In this document: positions 10,822 to 22,371 of the stretch, piece after piece
Layout of the letters: each line of letters begins with the position of its first letter
Position numbering within the stretch: position 1 is the stretch's first letter
DNA from: Aegilops tauschii subsp. strangulata
Taxonomy: Eukaryota > Streptophyta > Magnoliopsida > Poales > Poaceae
Direction: 5' to 3'
NCBI RefSeq assembly: GCF_002575655.3
Contig: NC_053035.3
Span: forward strand, 87,879,322-87,943,321
DNA: 64,000 bases
Program-made: the position numbers and the translations under genes
Notes under the pieces: model-generated
Told to the model about the DNA's origin: nothing
Databases searched by the model: none
Seen by the model: only the letters and a program-made list of their open reading frames with translations

Positions 10822-13565
10822 TCACTTGGACTCAAACATTTCCTCCTCTATACCGTCCAGCAGGCTATCTAACTTACAATCCTGCTGGGAATACTTGGCG
10901 GCTACTTTTACTTGGTCATATACCAAACTAACGGAAACTTCTTTCCCATCTAACCCTAGAGGTCCGACCCAAGCCATATGATCCGGATCAAGCTTGGTGT
11001 ACCGTGTTTTCACCATGGCCCAGGCCTCTCGCGCACCTTCCCGGCAGGCCAATATATTCCACAATCGAAAGCGCCGCCACGCTCCCTTGAATATCTCTAG
11101 GAGCTTCTCCATCTTTCCTGGAGGAGAGGCAGATGGCCACAAGGCCTTGGCAACGCTTCGCATCGCCTGCCGAGCTTGCTCATGCATGCGCGACAGCTCT
11201 TGTAGCAGATCGCCCGAGAATCCGGACATCCCCCCTTCGGGACGACTGGTCAGCATACCTGCAGACATAACTCTGTCAGTCCCTGTTATGCCCCGAATTT
11301 CTATAAGGTATAGTTCGGCCACATACTGAATATGCTGCCTCGCATCCTTTTGTTCTCCTTTACGGAGTCGGCCAACTGGGCCCGCACATCTTTTGGTTCT
11401 TCGCCCAGCTGGGTGTTTGAATCTTGAAGTTTGTTTTTCTCCTGTCTGACTCGGGCCAGCACCCGCTCGCCTGCGACATAGTCTTTTTGACTCTTTCTCC
11501 TCCAGTTGATCTGACGATCCTGATATGCCGCAGCGTTAACATAGCTGCTATACAATTACTATTTCTCGATGGAGGGAAATATTACCTGCAGATGCCTTCT
11601 TGGATTTTTCTAGTTCGGCGGTAACTACAGTTAACTGTGTCCGGCACTTGTCTAGCTCTTGGGCTAGCAGGTCGTTCTTCTCAGAAAGAACCTGCTTATA
11701 CAGCGATCCTCAAATCAGTTGTACCAACTACTTTAAGTCTCGGGGGCTACTGGCATATGATTATCATATTCGGACACATCAAATTTACTTGCGCATCTTT
11801 TAAATGTTGCTTTGTGGCTCTGCTAAGCCCATCTCAAGCAGCTCGGATGTAGGCATCAGCCGAGCTGAAGGCATTAAAAGCCTCTTCCGAGAAGCGGGGG
11901 TCCCATAAAATGGCCCTCTGGTGCTGGTGATTCATGGCGCTCTCCACCTCCGAGTTGGTGACGGACATATCTTCCGAGCTTTCGGCTGAAGGACAGTCTG
12001 GCGTCACTTCCATATCGGCCTCTGGCTCCTCGGCTGGGGCCGAATCCCCGGACACAGTCCGGCGAACTCTTTTCCTGATGCAGGACGAACATGAAAGTCA
12101 CAGTTGGATGTGACTATTAACCAAAAACATACTTGCGAACTCGTACCTCTTTGATGAGGGCCCAACCGTGTCTTCGTTCGCCTTCCTCTTCGAAGGCTTG
12201 CCCGGTACGGGAGCCGCTCTCTTCAGAATCACTCTTGGAGTAGCATGGCGCGTCGAGCGCCTCCCCTCTGAAGCACAGGACAGTGCGGTGGGTGAGGTAG
12301 AATGAGAGAACTCTTTTGGACAAGGTGTCTTCTGATTACTTACGTGTGAAGCGGGGAGAAGGCCGGGATAATCAGCGATGATGGCTACTTCTGTGCCGTC
12401 GTAGCTCGCTCGGTAAAACACCCCATTCTCGAGCACCACGAATATATCCGGATCATCTTCGAATCCGGGGTCAAGGTCCCGATTGTGGCCCTCGGGCTGC
12501 GGGGCGGGGCTGTCAAGCCCCTCGAAAATCTTTCATCAGTGCTGTTATATATGGACAGGTTAATGTTCATTGAACGTAGCTCAGGGAGTGGAATGAGTAG
12601 TGCAAAGGAGTTGGGGGCTTACCCAGCTAGGAGGACTGTACATAGAATATCCTTCCATGTGCTTCATGCGCAGGAACTCCTCTTCCTCCCCATTGAACAG
12701 TTCGGCCAATATTCTGGCCAGGGCGGCGGGGGTGTCTGGACCCTTCCTACCGCAGCGGGAGGCGTCATCTTCCCCATTATAGTGCCACATGGGAAGTCCT
12801 ATGTATTGGCGTGGCTGGACCCCCCGCACTATGGAGGTCGCCATTACTTTGACTATCGTATATCCGGACTAAGCGAGCATCTTTATCTTGCTCAAGAGTT
12901 GGTGAACTTCCACACTATCTTCCTCCTCGAGGCTCCGAGGGCGCCAGCTGTGGCGTTTCTTCAAAGGAACACTTGTGAACTCAGGAAGACCCCTCCAGAC
13001 TGGGTCTGGAAGTACGACGTCCTCGATGTAGAACCACTCGGAAGTCCATTCTTCAGATGCCTTCTTCGGTGTGCCGCATAGGTATCCGGTCTTGGCAATG
13101 CGCCATATTTCGGCTCCGCCAACTTCAAATATTGATCCCTTGTGGTTACGCGGGACAAGGCGGAATAACTTTCTCCACATTTCAAAATGGGCCTCACAAC
13201 CCAGGAATGGTTCGCATAAAGCGACATAACCCGCAATATGCAGGATGGACGCTGGAGTAATGTTGTGCAGCTGGAGGCCATAATATTCCAGAAGCCCTCG
13301 AAGGAATGGATGAATGGGAAATCCCACGCCCCTTAGCAGATAGACCACGAAACACACTCGTTCCCCCAGATGGATTGGGGAAATCCTCCGCCTGGGTTTT
13401 GCCGTTGAAGGAGGCCAACCTTGCTCGAACAGGGACCAGATGCGCAGGGGGGAGAAACCTCTGTATTTGTAGCTTCTCCAGCTGACTATGGGATACGGAG
13501 CACTTCTCCCACTCGCCTTTTTCTAGGCTGCAGGGACGGGAGGAGGAGCTGGGGATGCTAGACAT
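10822..13565 (-). pseudogene. Antisense gene of the Tat-type element (PF04195-like, putative gypsy type transposon protein)
   Basis: On the opposite strand to gag-pol, reading right to left, are coding blocks at about 13565-12870, 12844-12622, 12439-12098, 12055-11834 and 11555-10822. The first blocks contain RGVGFPIHPFLRGLLEYYGL, ILHIAGYVALCEPFLGCEAH and FEMWRKLFRLVPRNHKGS, matching from memory the plant family annotated as putative gypsy-type transposon protein. The second has GLPMWHYNGEDDA; the last is helical and probably coiled-coil (RVRQEKNKLQ, QLAELYLIEIRG-type). Donor-like GTAAGC after PPSW near 12622 and GTAAGT near 12343 suggest introns. Its function is unknown; antisense ORFs of this kind are established in the Tat/Retand branch. 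Frame changes beyond the putative introns make decay likely. Confidence 0.72.
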
Positions 13566-13880
13566 GTTGGAGTGTTTTTTCCTGGCAATCTTTGAGGATT
13601 TTTCTTCCGCGAGATGTCAAATGGATCTGGGATCCAATCTCTTTAACTAGACGATATCCCTCGCGTGGCCGGGGTGTTATGTGCAAAAATACCCTGATCT
13701 CTCGCATTTGCTCGACAAGTGGAAGCTGAAGTTGTTAATACACAGAAACCGATGGATACGACATTAAATGGAAGGCCGAATATACTACTTGGAAGTCATC
13801 GGTGGAGGAACCCGCCTTGCAATGCCGAAGACAATCTATGAGCCGAACACCTTGTCATTGAAGACCGGTTCGGGGGCTAC
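13566..13880 (+). other. 3' noncoding region and polypurine tract of the Tat-type element
   Basis: This is the stretch between the start of the antisense gene and the 3' LTR. GGTTCGGGGGCTAC (13867-13880) directly before the LTR is the likely polypurine tract. A promoter for the antisense gene would have to lie here or in the 3' LTR; I see no strong - strand TATA box. Confidence 0.6.
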
Positions 13881-14357
13881 TGAGGGAGTCCTAGACTAAG
13901 GGGTCCTCGGGCGTCCGGCCTGTTAGCCATGGTCCGGACTGATGGGCTGTGAAGATACAAAGACCGAAGACTTTACCCATGTCCGGATGGGACTCTCCTT
14001 GGCGTGGAAGGCAAGCTTGGCGATCAAATATGTAGATACTTTTCTTTGTAACCGACCTTGTGTAACCCTGGATCCTCCCGGTGTCTATATAAACCGGAGG
14101 ACTTAGTCCGGAGGAGAGGGATATAACCATAGTCATACAGGCTTGACTTTTAGGGTTTAGCCACTATGATCTCGTGGTAGATCAACTCTTGTAATACTCA
14201 TATTCATCAAGATCAATCAAGCAGGAAGTAGGGTATTACCTCCATAGAGAGGGCCCGAACCTGGGTAAACATTGTGTCCCCCGCCTCCTGTTACCATCAT
14301 CCTTAGACGCACAGTTCGGGACCTCCTACCCGAGGTCCGCCGGTTTTGACACCGACA
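13881..14357 (+). repeat. 3' LTR of the Tat-type Gypsy
   Basis: It starts TGAGGGAGTCC and ends GACACCGACA, exactly the length of the left copy. Differences from the left copy are scattered substitutions, with no indel. Confidence 0.93.
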
Positions 14358-14362
14358 ATAGG

Positions 14363-15899
14363 CCCTTCACAGAGGGAAGCAGGGATTTGCAGAGGTGCTA
14401 GAGCTCGAGTTTTGAAACAGAGATAAATAATATTTTGAGTGGCATACTTTCATTGTCAACATAACAACCAAGAGATCTCGATATCTTCCATGCTACACAC
14501 ATTATAGGCGGTTCCCAAACAGAATGGTAAAGTTTATACTCCCCCACCGCCAACAAACATCAATCCATGGCTTGTCCGAAACAACGGGTGCCTCCAACTA
14601 ACAACAATCCTGGGGGAGTTTTGTTTGCAATTATTTTGATTTGAGCATGGGACTGGGCATCCCGGTTACCGGCCATTTTCTCGTGAGTGATGAGCGGAGT
14701 CCACTCATCTTGAGAATAACCCACCTAGCATGGAAGATATAGACATCCCTAGTTGATACATGAGCTATTAGAGCATACAAAACAGAATTTCATTTGAAGG
14801 TTTAGAGTTTGGCACATACAAATTTACTTGGAACGGCAGGTAAATACCACATATAGGAAGGTATGGTGGACTCATATGGAATAACTTTTGGGTTTATGGA
14901 AGTGGATGCACAAACAGTATTCCCGCTTAGTACAAGTGAAGGCTAGAAAGAGACTCGGAAGCGACCAACTAGAGAGCGACAACAGTCATGAACATGAATT
15001 AAGATTAATCAACAATGAGTGCAAGCATGAGTAGGATATAAATCTCCATGAACATAAATATCGTGGAGGCTATGTTGATTTTCTTTCAACTACATGTGTG
15101 AACATGTGCCAAGTCAAACCACACGAATCATTCAAAGGAGGATACCACCCTATCATACCACATCACAACCATTTTAATAGCATGTTGGCACGCAAGGTAA
15201 ACCATTATAAACTCCTAGCTAATTAAGCATGGCATGAACAACTATAATCTCTAATTGTCATTGCAAACATGTTTCATTCATAATAGACTGGATCAAGAAT
15301 GATGAACTAATCATATTTACAAAAACAAGATAGGTCGAGTTCATACCAGCTTCTCTCATCTCAATCGGTCCATCTTATATCGTCATTAGTGCCTTTCACT
15401 CGCACGACCGAACGATGTGGATAATAATAATAGTGCACGTGCATTGGACTATGCTGGAATTTGCAAGCATTTAATACAAGGGAGAAGACAAGGTAATATG
15501 GGCTCTTGGTTAAATCAACAATAATGCATATGAGAGCCACTCAACATTTTCATCATGGTCTTCTCCTCTCGACCCCCAAAGAAAAGAAATGAAATAAAAC
15601 TATTTACACGGGAAAGCTCCCAACAAGCAAAAGAAGAACGAGAAATCTTTTTGGGTTTTCTTTTAATTACTACTACTATAGGCATGGAAAGTAAACTAGC
15701 TAAAAGCTACAACTAATATTTTTGGGTTTTCTTAAGGTTTTTCAGACACACAAGAAGAAGGCTTAGAAAAGAAAACAAACTAGCATGGATAGTACAATGA
15801 ATAAGTATGAGCACCGACAAAAGGCATGAGTGCGTGAACATGAATGTAATGTCGGTGAGAAATACATACTCCCCCAAGGTTAGGCTTTTGGCCTAAGTT
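14363..15899 (-). other. Long 3' noncoding part of the outer Gypsy element
   Basis: AT-rich sequence between the unidentified reading frame and the polypurine tract of the outer element. It has no sustained reading frame on either strand and no internal repeat that I can see. It continues the element after the Tat insertion. Confidence 0.65.
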
Positions 15900-16962
15900 G
15901 GTCTATACCCACGGATCGAAGCTACTCTCTCTGGTGTACTGGGAGGGTCCTCAGGGTGCCACTGGTTGGCGATCTCCTCTGGACCCCACTGATAAACAAA
16001 GTGTCGATATGGGTCAGTGGTGGCTTAGGCTCAGGCTTTGGGACTTGTGTCAGCCTCCAATATGCATAAATGGCCTCTGGAAAGATGAGGTACGTGCTTG
16101 AAAGTATGTTAAACAAAGAGGGTGCAGGCAAGGTAATAATCTCACAGTGAGTTTTATCAAATAACAAATTATACTTAAGCATCTTCTTCTTATTTTTAAC
16201 AATAAAATCATGTGCTACCATACTCTTATAATCTAGAAAAACAGGGGGCAGCAACTTTTCCTCTTTCTCATAATGCCTAATAGGTATCTCAAAGTGTTCA
16301 GCAAGGCGTGAAGGAAAGATGCCTCCGAAGATGACTTAATCGTTTAGCAACAATAGCACCTAAGCTGAAAGTTGTATCACGAAACAAAGCATGGCGCAAA
16401 ATGACAAGATCAGGGCACTAAGATTTCCACTGTTCCCGCGACCAATTAAGCATCTACTTGCAAACATCGTGAAGTAACATAGAATAGGAAAATGTATACT
16501 AGTAATTCTTGCATCGGAAACTTTCCTCGTTTCCCCTACAGCAATTCTATCAATAAATCCATTCACATCATTACGATGGGGTTCCTCGATGCGGCCCACA
16601 AAGGGTATCTTCCAGACCCGACAAAAATCATGGAGTGACATCTCCCTAACCTCATCATATAAGTGAAACTCCACTGAAGGTGATGTTTTCTTAGCATGGA
16701 AATAAAAATTATGCACGAAAATATTAGTGAGTAGGAGATACTAGTCGCGCTGGTCGTGGAGGAAGTCAGTGAGGTCTGCATTCTCATCCAAGTAATAAAA
16801 GTCATCATAAATTCCGGTGGCTCTCAAGAACGCGTCACAAGGCCATTCGCTCGGCCGAACCTCTACAGTGCGAGGAAGACTGTATTTGGGCTTTTTATTC
16901 TCCTCATTATGTTTATCCTTCGAGCTTTGACTCGAAGAGCCTCTCAACAATCTCTTCAACAT
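15900..16962 (-). pseudogene. Unidentified reading frame of the outer Gypsy element
   Basis: The - strand frame starts MLKRLLRGSSSQSSKDKHNE (from 16962) and continues through SLPRTVEVRPSEWPCDAFLR, VEFHLYDEVREMSLHDFCRV, HRNDVNGFIDRIAVGETRKV, then SARITSIHFP-like and VFLDYKSMVAHDFIVKNKKK to about 15900. It is split by frameshifts near 16745, 16370 and 16255. The N-terminus is basic and Ser/Lys-rich, the middle looks like a folded domain. I recognise it as a recurrent protein of Triticeae LTR elements of this group but know no function; it is not RT, integrase or an obvious envelope protein, as no membrane segment is visible. Confidence 0.6.
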
Positions 16963-17126
16963 TTTCTTTTTCTGATTTTTTTTTAAATTTTAGTGACTCA
17001 AAATAAAAGCGAACCAAACTCAACAAGATTGATATCAACTACTCCCACAAGTGCCTAGAGGCTATATCATGCATTAAAACTACTTTGGACTATATAAATT
17101 TGACATGCAAGCTCAAGAACAGGGTC

Positions 17127-17430
17127 ACCTTACCAGCAAAAATTTGTGATAAATAAAGCACTAGAACAAAAACTAATTGGACCATTGGAGGAGTCACATA
17201 CCGAAGAACAATCTCCCGAACCAGTTTTGTGAATGCTGCTTTGACCAAAGAGATCGAAAATGGCAGCAAGATGAGCTAGAACACGGGTTTGAGCTATGGG
17301 AGGATTTTTCTGGAGGAAGACGAAGTGAGTGGGTGCTGGACTAAGTGGAGGGGGTCCACGTGGGGCCCACGAGGCAGGGGGCGCGCCCCAGGGGGTGGGC
17401 GCGCCCTGTGCCCTCGTGGCCAAATGGTGG
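17127..17430 (-). promoter_or_regulatory. Promoter/leader-like segment upstream of the unidentified frame in the outer Gypsy
   Basis: This internal stretch holds the same GC-rich palindrome (CCACGAGG at 17367-17374, CCTCGTGG at 17412-17419) that sits ahead of the TATA region in the LTRs. After it, on the - strand, comes leader-like sequence ending in TTTTTGCTGGTAAGGTG near 17130, a plausible splice donor. A pyrimidine/A-rich stretch ending ATCAG just before the ATG at 16962 could be the acceptor. An internal promoter with a spliced leader is my inference; no clear TATA box is visible. Confidence 0.4.
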
Positions 17431-17743
17431 GCCCCCTGGTGTGTTCTCAGTGCCAGAAATTCTTAAATATTCTATAAAAAATCATATTTCATTTTCAGGA
17501 CGTTTGGAGAACTTTTATTTTCGGGGTATTTTTATTGCAAGGATAATTCAGAAAACAGACGGAAAATACTTTTTTTGCTTTATTTAATCTAAATAACAGA
17601 AAGTAAAAGGAGGGTACAGAGAGTTGTGCTTTCTAACTTCGTCCATCTCGTGCTCATCAAAAGGAATCCACTAACAAGGTTGATCAAGTCTTGTTAACAA
17701 ACTCTTTCCGAATCGCATGAAACCGGAGAATTTTCAAATAGCA

Positions 17744-18822
17744 CTAGGTTACCTCAACGGGGATATGTATGTCCCCAACAATAAGAATATCATATTTCTT
17801 CTTGACAGTAGGAAGAGGAAATTCAAAACCTCCAATAGTAATCGTTGAAATTTTTCCAATAGAATTGATACTGTGGACTTGAGGTTGTTTCCTCGGCAAG
17901 TGTACCGTATGCTCATTACCATTAACATGAAAAGTGGCATTGCCTTTGTTGCAATCAATTACAGCCCCTGCAGTATTCAAAAAGGGTCTACCAAGGATAA
18001 TCGACATACTATCGTCCTCGGGAATATCAAGAATAACAAAGTCCGTTAAAATAGTGACGTTTGCAACCACAACAAGCACATCCTCGCAAATACCGACAGG
18101 TATAGCAGTTTATTTATCGGCCATTTGCAAAGATATTTCAGTAGGTGTCAACTTATTCAAATCAAGTCTACGATATAAAGAGAGAGGCATAACACTAACA
18201 CCGGCTCCAAGATCACATAAACCAGTTTTAACATAGTTTCTTTTAATGGAGCATGGTATAGTTGGTACTCCTGGATCTCCTAGTTTCTTAGGTATTCCAC
18301 CTTTAAAAGTATAATTGGCAAGCATGGTGGAAATTTCAGCTTCCGGTATATTTCTTTTATTTGTAACAATGTTTTTCATATACTTTGCATAAGGATTCAT
18401 TTTAAGCATATCAGTCAAATGCATACGCAAAAAGATAGGTCTAATCATTTTAGCAAAGCGCTCAAAATCCTCATCATCCTTTTTCTTGGTTTAGGAGGAA
18501 AAGGCATGGGTTTCTGAACCCATGGTTCCCTTTCTTTACCTTGCTTCTTAGCAACAAAGTCTCTCTTATTATAACGTTGATTCTTTGATTGTGGGTTATC
18601 AAGATCAACAGTAGGTTCAATCTCTACATCATTGTTATCGCTAGGTTGAGCATCAATATGAACATCATTATTAACATTATCACTAGGTTCATGTTCATTA
18701 CCAGATTGTGTTTCAGCATCAGAAATAGAAATATCATTGGGATTCTCAGGTGTGTCAACAACAGGTTCACTAGAAGCATGCAAAGTCCTATCATTTTTCT
18801 TTTTCTTCTTCTTAGAATGTGG
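17744..18822 (-). pseudogene. Gag C-terminus and aspartic protease of the outer Gypsy
   Basis: Read from the right, the frame gives KKKKKKNDRTLHASSEP, an acidic Asn/Asp-rich linker (DAETQSGNEHEPSDN), then WVQKPMPFPPKPRKR. After a frame change near 18450 comes the protease: CDLGAGVSVMPLSLYRRL (about 18220-18165) and, past a stop at 18110, IILGRPFLNTAGAVIDC. The D-L-G-A in place of D-S/T-G is a usual variant in this lineage. The frame ends VGDIHIPVEVT at 17744. No RT follows, so pol is missing from here on. The upstream half of gag lies beyond the Tekay insertion at 31542-33182. Confidence 0.8.
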
Positions 18823-18827
18823 CACTC

Positions 18828-21800
18828 CGGCTCAGAGCAGCCGGTTTACCTTGCATTGCCAGCCCAGAGATCAAGTCTTCTGGCAATACACAACAACATG
18901 GTATAAAAACAACCGATTTATTGATGCTAGAAGATTACATAAGTCTGATATTACATCGAGATACGAGGCCAAGCGACACACACGGTGTTGCTGAACAGTA
19001 TGTACACTATTTAATGAACATGACGAGGGCCTCGATCACACGAACTACGCGGCAGTGGAAGAACGACGAAGTGGAAACTCCATAGCACAGGGACACCGAT
19101 GTGGACACGGCCTAGAGGCGAGATGCCCTCCGATGCGAACCGACTTGCCTGAAAGCTGGCATGACACGCCAGGTCAGTACATTGAATGTACTTGCAAGCT
19201 CACAACAAATATAAGCACGATGACAGACAGTATCAAGACAATTAATCAAATTAATGCAATGCAAGAACTACTAAAGATGCAATGAAACCAATACGCGCAC
19301 CGAGTCTCGCAGACTCGCTTACCAGACGGTTACCTCCTAGCCAAACGGTGACCATACCGGGGTCACAACTGAAACCAACCACTCATGAACAACTAAAGAG
19401 TTCATGAATCACCACGAAACACAATGCATCGCAACAATCATTTATTTTGCAAGATAACTTATAAAAGTTGATCCATGGTGTGACTTACTCCCGAGCTATG
19501 CCCATAACTGAGGACGCGACTATCGATAGATTAAATACACTCTGCAGAGGTAGCACACTTTACCCACACTACGGAACGCCTGGCCTCGCACTCCCATTCG
19601 GGTGGACCAAAGTGTTCCGACGAAACCCTCCCTTTGTCATGGCACTCTCCCGGCCACTCCGACCAACTCCCTCTCAGGGCTTGGTCTTGGGTGGCCCTGT
19701 GCCTACCAAAGGCACCAACGACCACCGTCGTGGCAAAACGGTCCCAAACGGGGACAAGGTACCATAAAAACAAAAACGAGCACACAAGGTTATGTGTGCT
19801 TATCGGGCCAGGGTATGCACGCCCATAACCTTCCCTCGCGGGAGGCACCAGTGAGAGGCACAACAAAGGACCGAATTAAGACCTTCCCACAAGGTAAATG
19901 TGGTTGCACTGAATAAAAACCCGATTCAGTGGCACCATGATGTGATGAACATCATATTCAAGTTGAACTTAATCAAGTTTAACTTTGATATAATTTTTTT
20001 TTATAAATAACATGATACGTTGACATAATCATGAAAATAATCGACATGCAAAGCAAACAACACATGGATATGGATCAAACTTATCAGCATAATTATCTTG
20101 CAATACTCAGGATAAAAAACATCACTTGTCCTAATTCATTTTTATTATCAAGCAATATTTTTATTAGCTCATCATTTATATGAAAATATCACAATAAAAG
20201 AACTATCATTATCTACCATAGCAATATAACTAATGCAAAATTTTATTCTACTTGACCAAACAAGTTCATGCAATTTACCAGTAATTAAAACAAGCATATC
20301 AAGCATGATACACTAACTAGCAATTAACAAGATTTATTTATCAAATTTTAAATGCACATAAAAACTCATATTCAAGTAGAAAATCATAGACATTGAAATA
20401 ACACAATCCAAATGCTGGTGTGGCTTGCCTTAGTGTAGAGGAGGATCACACCCCTCTTGGTTTGCTTCAAGACAAGCTTCTCCTTCTAAAAATAATTAAA
20501 AATCACAAAAAAATATCAAAAACCTCTCTGAATAGTACTAGAAATTCTAGGCAGCAAGGAAAAATCCACCTTTTGGTGTGCTGATAGAGCTTTCTGAAAC
20601 AAAGACAATGCAAAAAGAATCAAATCATTTGGACTTATGGTTTAGAAATGGTGGCTTGTCAAAGTTTGGGTCAATTTCTGATTAAATTTGAATCAAACAG
20701 AAATTCCTGGGGGTGACATCGAAGGAGTAAAGGGGAAATACGTCTCCACTCATACTGCTTCGGGCGCGAGTGGTGAGGCTGACGGGTGGGCCCCGCACGT
20801 CAGGAGAGAGGGGGAGCGAGATGAGAGGGTGACGGCGCTTCGCCGGAGCTCACGCCGGCGAGGAGGGGGTTTGGGGCTAGATGAGATGGATAGAAATGAA
20901 GCGGGGTTCACGGCGCACCTGCCCGCACCCGTGGCTTGCTGTGGGATGGCCGGAGCTGCTCACGGTCAAGCTCGCAAGCTGCGGTGGCGGACGGGATTCG
21001 CTGGAGTGGAAGAAGACGACGGCTAGAGGCGGCTCCGAGGGCTCAGCAGCATCCAGGCAGCACCAAGGGACCTCCAATGCCATGCCCGAGCAGTTGGTCG
21101 AGCTCGAGAGGCACCGAAGCGAGGTGGCCGAGCTGCGGAGGTTGCCAGAGTGCTCTGGTCAGGGCAGACGGCCAGAGGCCTGCCCGGTCGGGCTGTGGCC
21201 CTTCTACGTGTTCGTGGAGGTGGTGAGGAGTGGTGCATGGCTAGGAATCGAGGAGGGAGGCCCTATTTATAGCTGGAGCGAGGGGTATCGTGTCGCTGCC
21301 GGAGTTCTTTGGAAGCCGGCGAACGGTAACGAAACGCTCCAGTGCGAGGGGGCAAGCGTGCAGCGTCAATGCGGGAGCTGTCCACGCTCATGGACGAGCA
21401 CATGACGAAGGGGGGAAGAGGACAAGGGCACGCAAGCACTGTGGCTTTTGGCCGCGACGTGCCCGGGCTTGCTGCGGCGTCTCTGGCATCGGCGAGCACC
21501 AGGGAGGGGTCAAGGATGATGGGTCGGGGCTGGTGGCGCGGCGCGGCAGTCGTCGGCGAGCGCTGGCTCGAGCACGCGCCGAACAGAGGCATTGGCGCTA
21601 CCCAGAGCGCGTCAAACGCATGCCAGGCGCCGTGTCCTCACGCGATCACTGCCCTGGCATGGTCAAGACAACGTCCAAGCGCTGCCAAACCTTGTCTACG
21701 CTCTAGTCCACGCAGTGTTTAGTCTAGGAACGTTGAGAACACATAGCCAGGCCGACCAGACTAGACGCAACCAAGTTGGCAAGTTTCTGACTAGAAACTT

Positions 21801-22356
21801 GGTCGCCAAGTTAAGCTGGCTTCTAGATGGCCATTTGGGCTGATCTGCTGTGGTTTAGGTTTTCTTAGGAGGGTAATTAAGCTCAAGAAAGATTAGGGCC
21901 AAAAGATCAAGGAAAAATGCACTTGTTGTACAATCTGAAATTTTGGGCCAGAAGAGAAATTATTTTCTATAGCAAAAATATTGCAAAAAGTCATGCAATA
22001 TTTTTGCTTGGGAAGGTGTGCCAAGGTCCAAAGAATATTCAGGAATTATTTCAAAATTTTGGGAGCAATAGAAATGCGGGTTGCTTTGGAGCACTAGTTT
22101 CTGAATAGAGTCTCCGAGAGGAAAATGAATTTTTTTTATGAAAAATATTCATCTGATTATTTTGGGGGTTTATCAGAGAAATAAGGTTGGATGAGGAGAA
22201 GATAGGTCACTTTGGTGAAAGTCAAGGGTATGCCCAAGTGACAAGTCTATTTGAAATGATTCCAAAATCCAAATCAAGGCAAGGCAAAAACCAAGTCCGG
22301 AAACAGAGAGAAGGCAAGTCCGGAAAAAGAGAGAAGGCAAAATCTAGGCTGTCACA
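18828..22356 (-). repeat. 3' LTR of the Tekay-type element
   Basis: It runs TGTGGCACTCC to GGCTGTCACA on the + strand. A - strand TATAAATA lies at 21264-21271 and corresponds to TATATATAGG in the other LTR. The GC-rich reading frames at 20688-21722 lie inside this LTR, have no family resemblance and change with LTR mutations; they are not genes. Confidence 0.92.
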
Positions 22357-22371
22357 AACCTCCCCCACTTA
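22357..22371 (-). other. Polypurine tract of the Tekay-type element
   Basis: The - strand reads AAGTGGGGGAGGTT directly before the TGTGACAGCC start of the 3' LTR. It overlaps the very end of the pol frame, as in many chromoviruses. Confidence 0.8.

Larger units (their letters stand above)
4421..14357 (+). mobile_element. Tat/Retand-type Gypsy retrotransposon, complete but decayed
   Basis: Two 477-bp LTRs (4421-4897, 13881-14357) are flanked by an exact ATAGG duplication (4416-4420, 14358-14362). Between them are gag, protease, RT, two RNase H-like domains and integrase on the + strand, then about 3.8 kb holding an antisense gene. A second, archaeal-type RNase H domain and a long 3' region with an antisense ORF are known features of the Tat/Retand branch. 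Gag-pol is one frame from 4924 to about 9243 but contains at least seven in-frame stops. By my count the LTRs differ at 21 of 477 positions (4.4%). Confidence 0.93.

Noticed and set aside
12485..13081. A 198-codon + strand reading frame
   Set aside because: It is antisense to the better supported - strand gene of the Tat-type element, which shows family-like motifs over the same bases.
20688..21722. GC-rich reading frames with methionine starts
   Set aside because: They lie wholly inside the 3' LTR of the Tekay-type element and recur with altered frames in the 5' LTR at 30018-30895.
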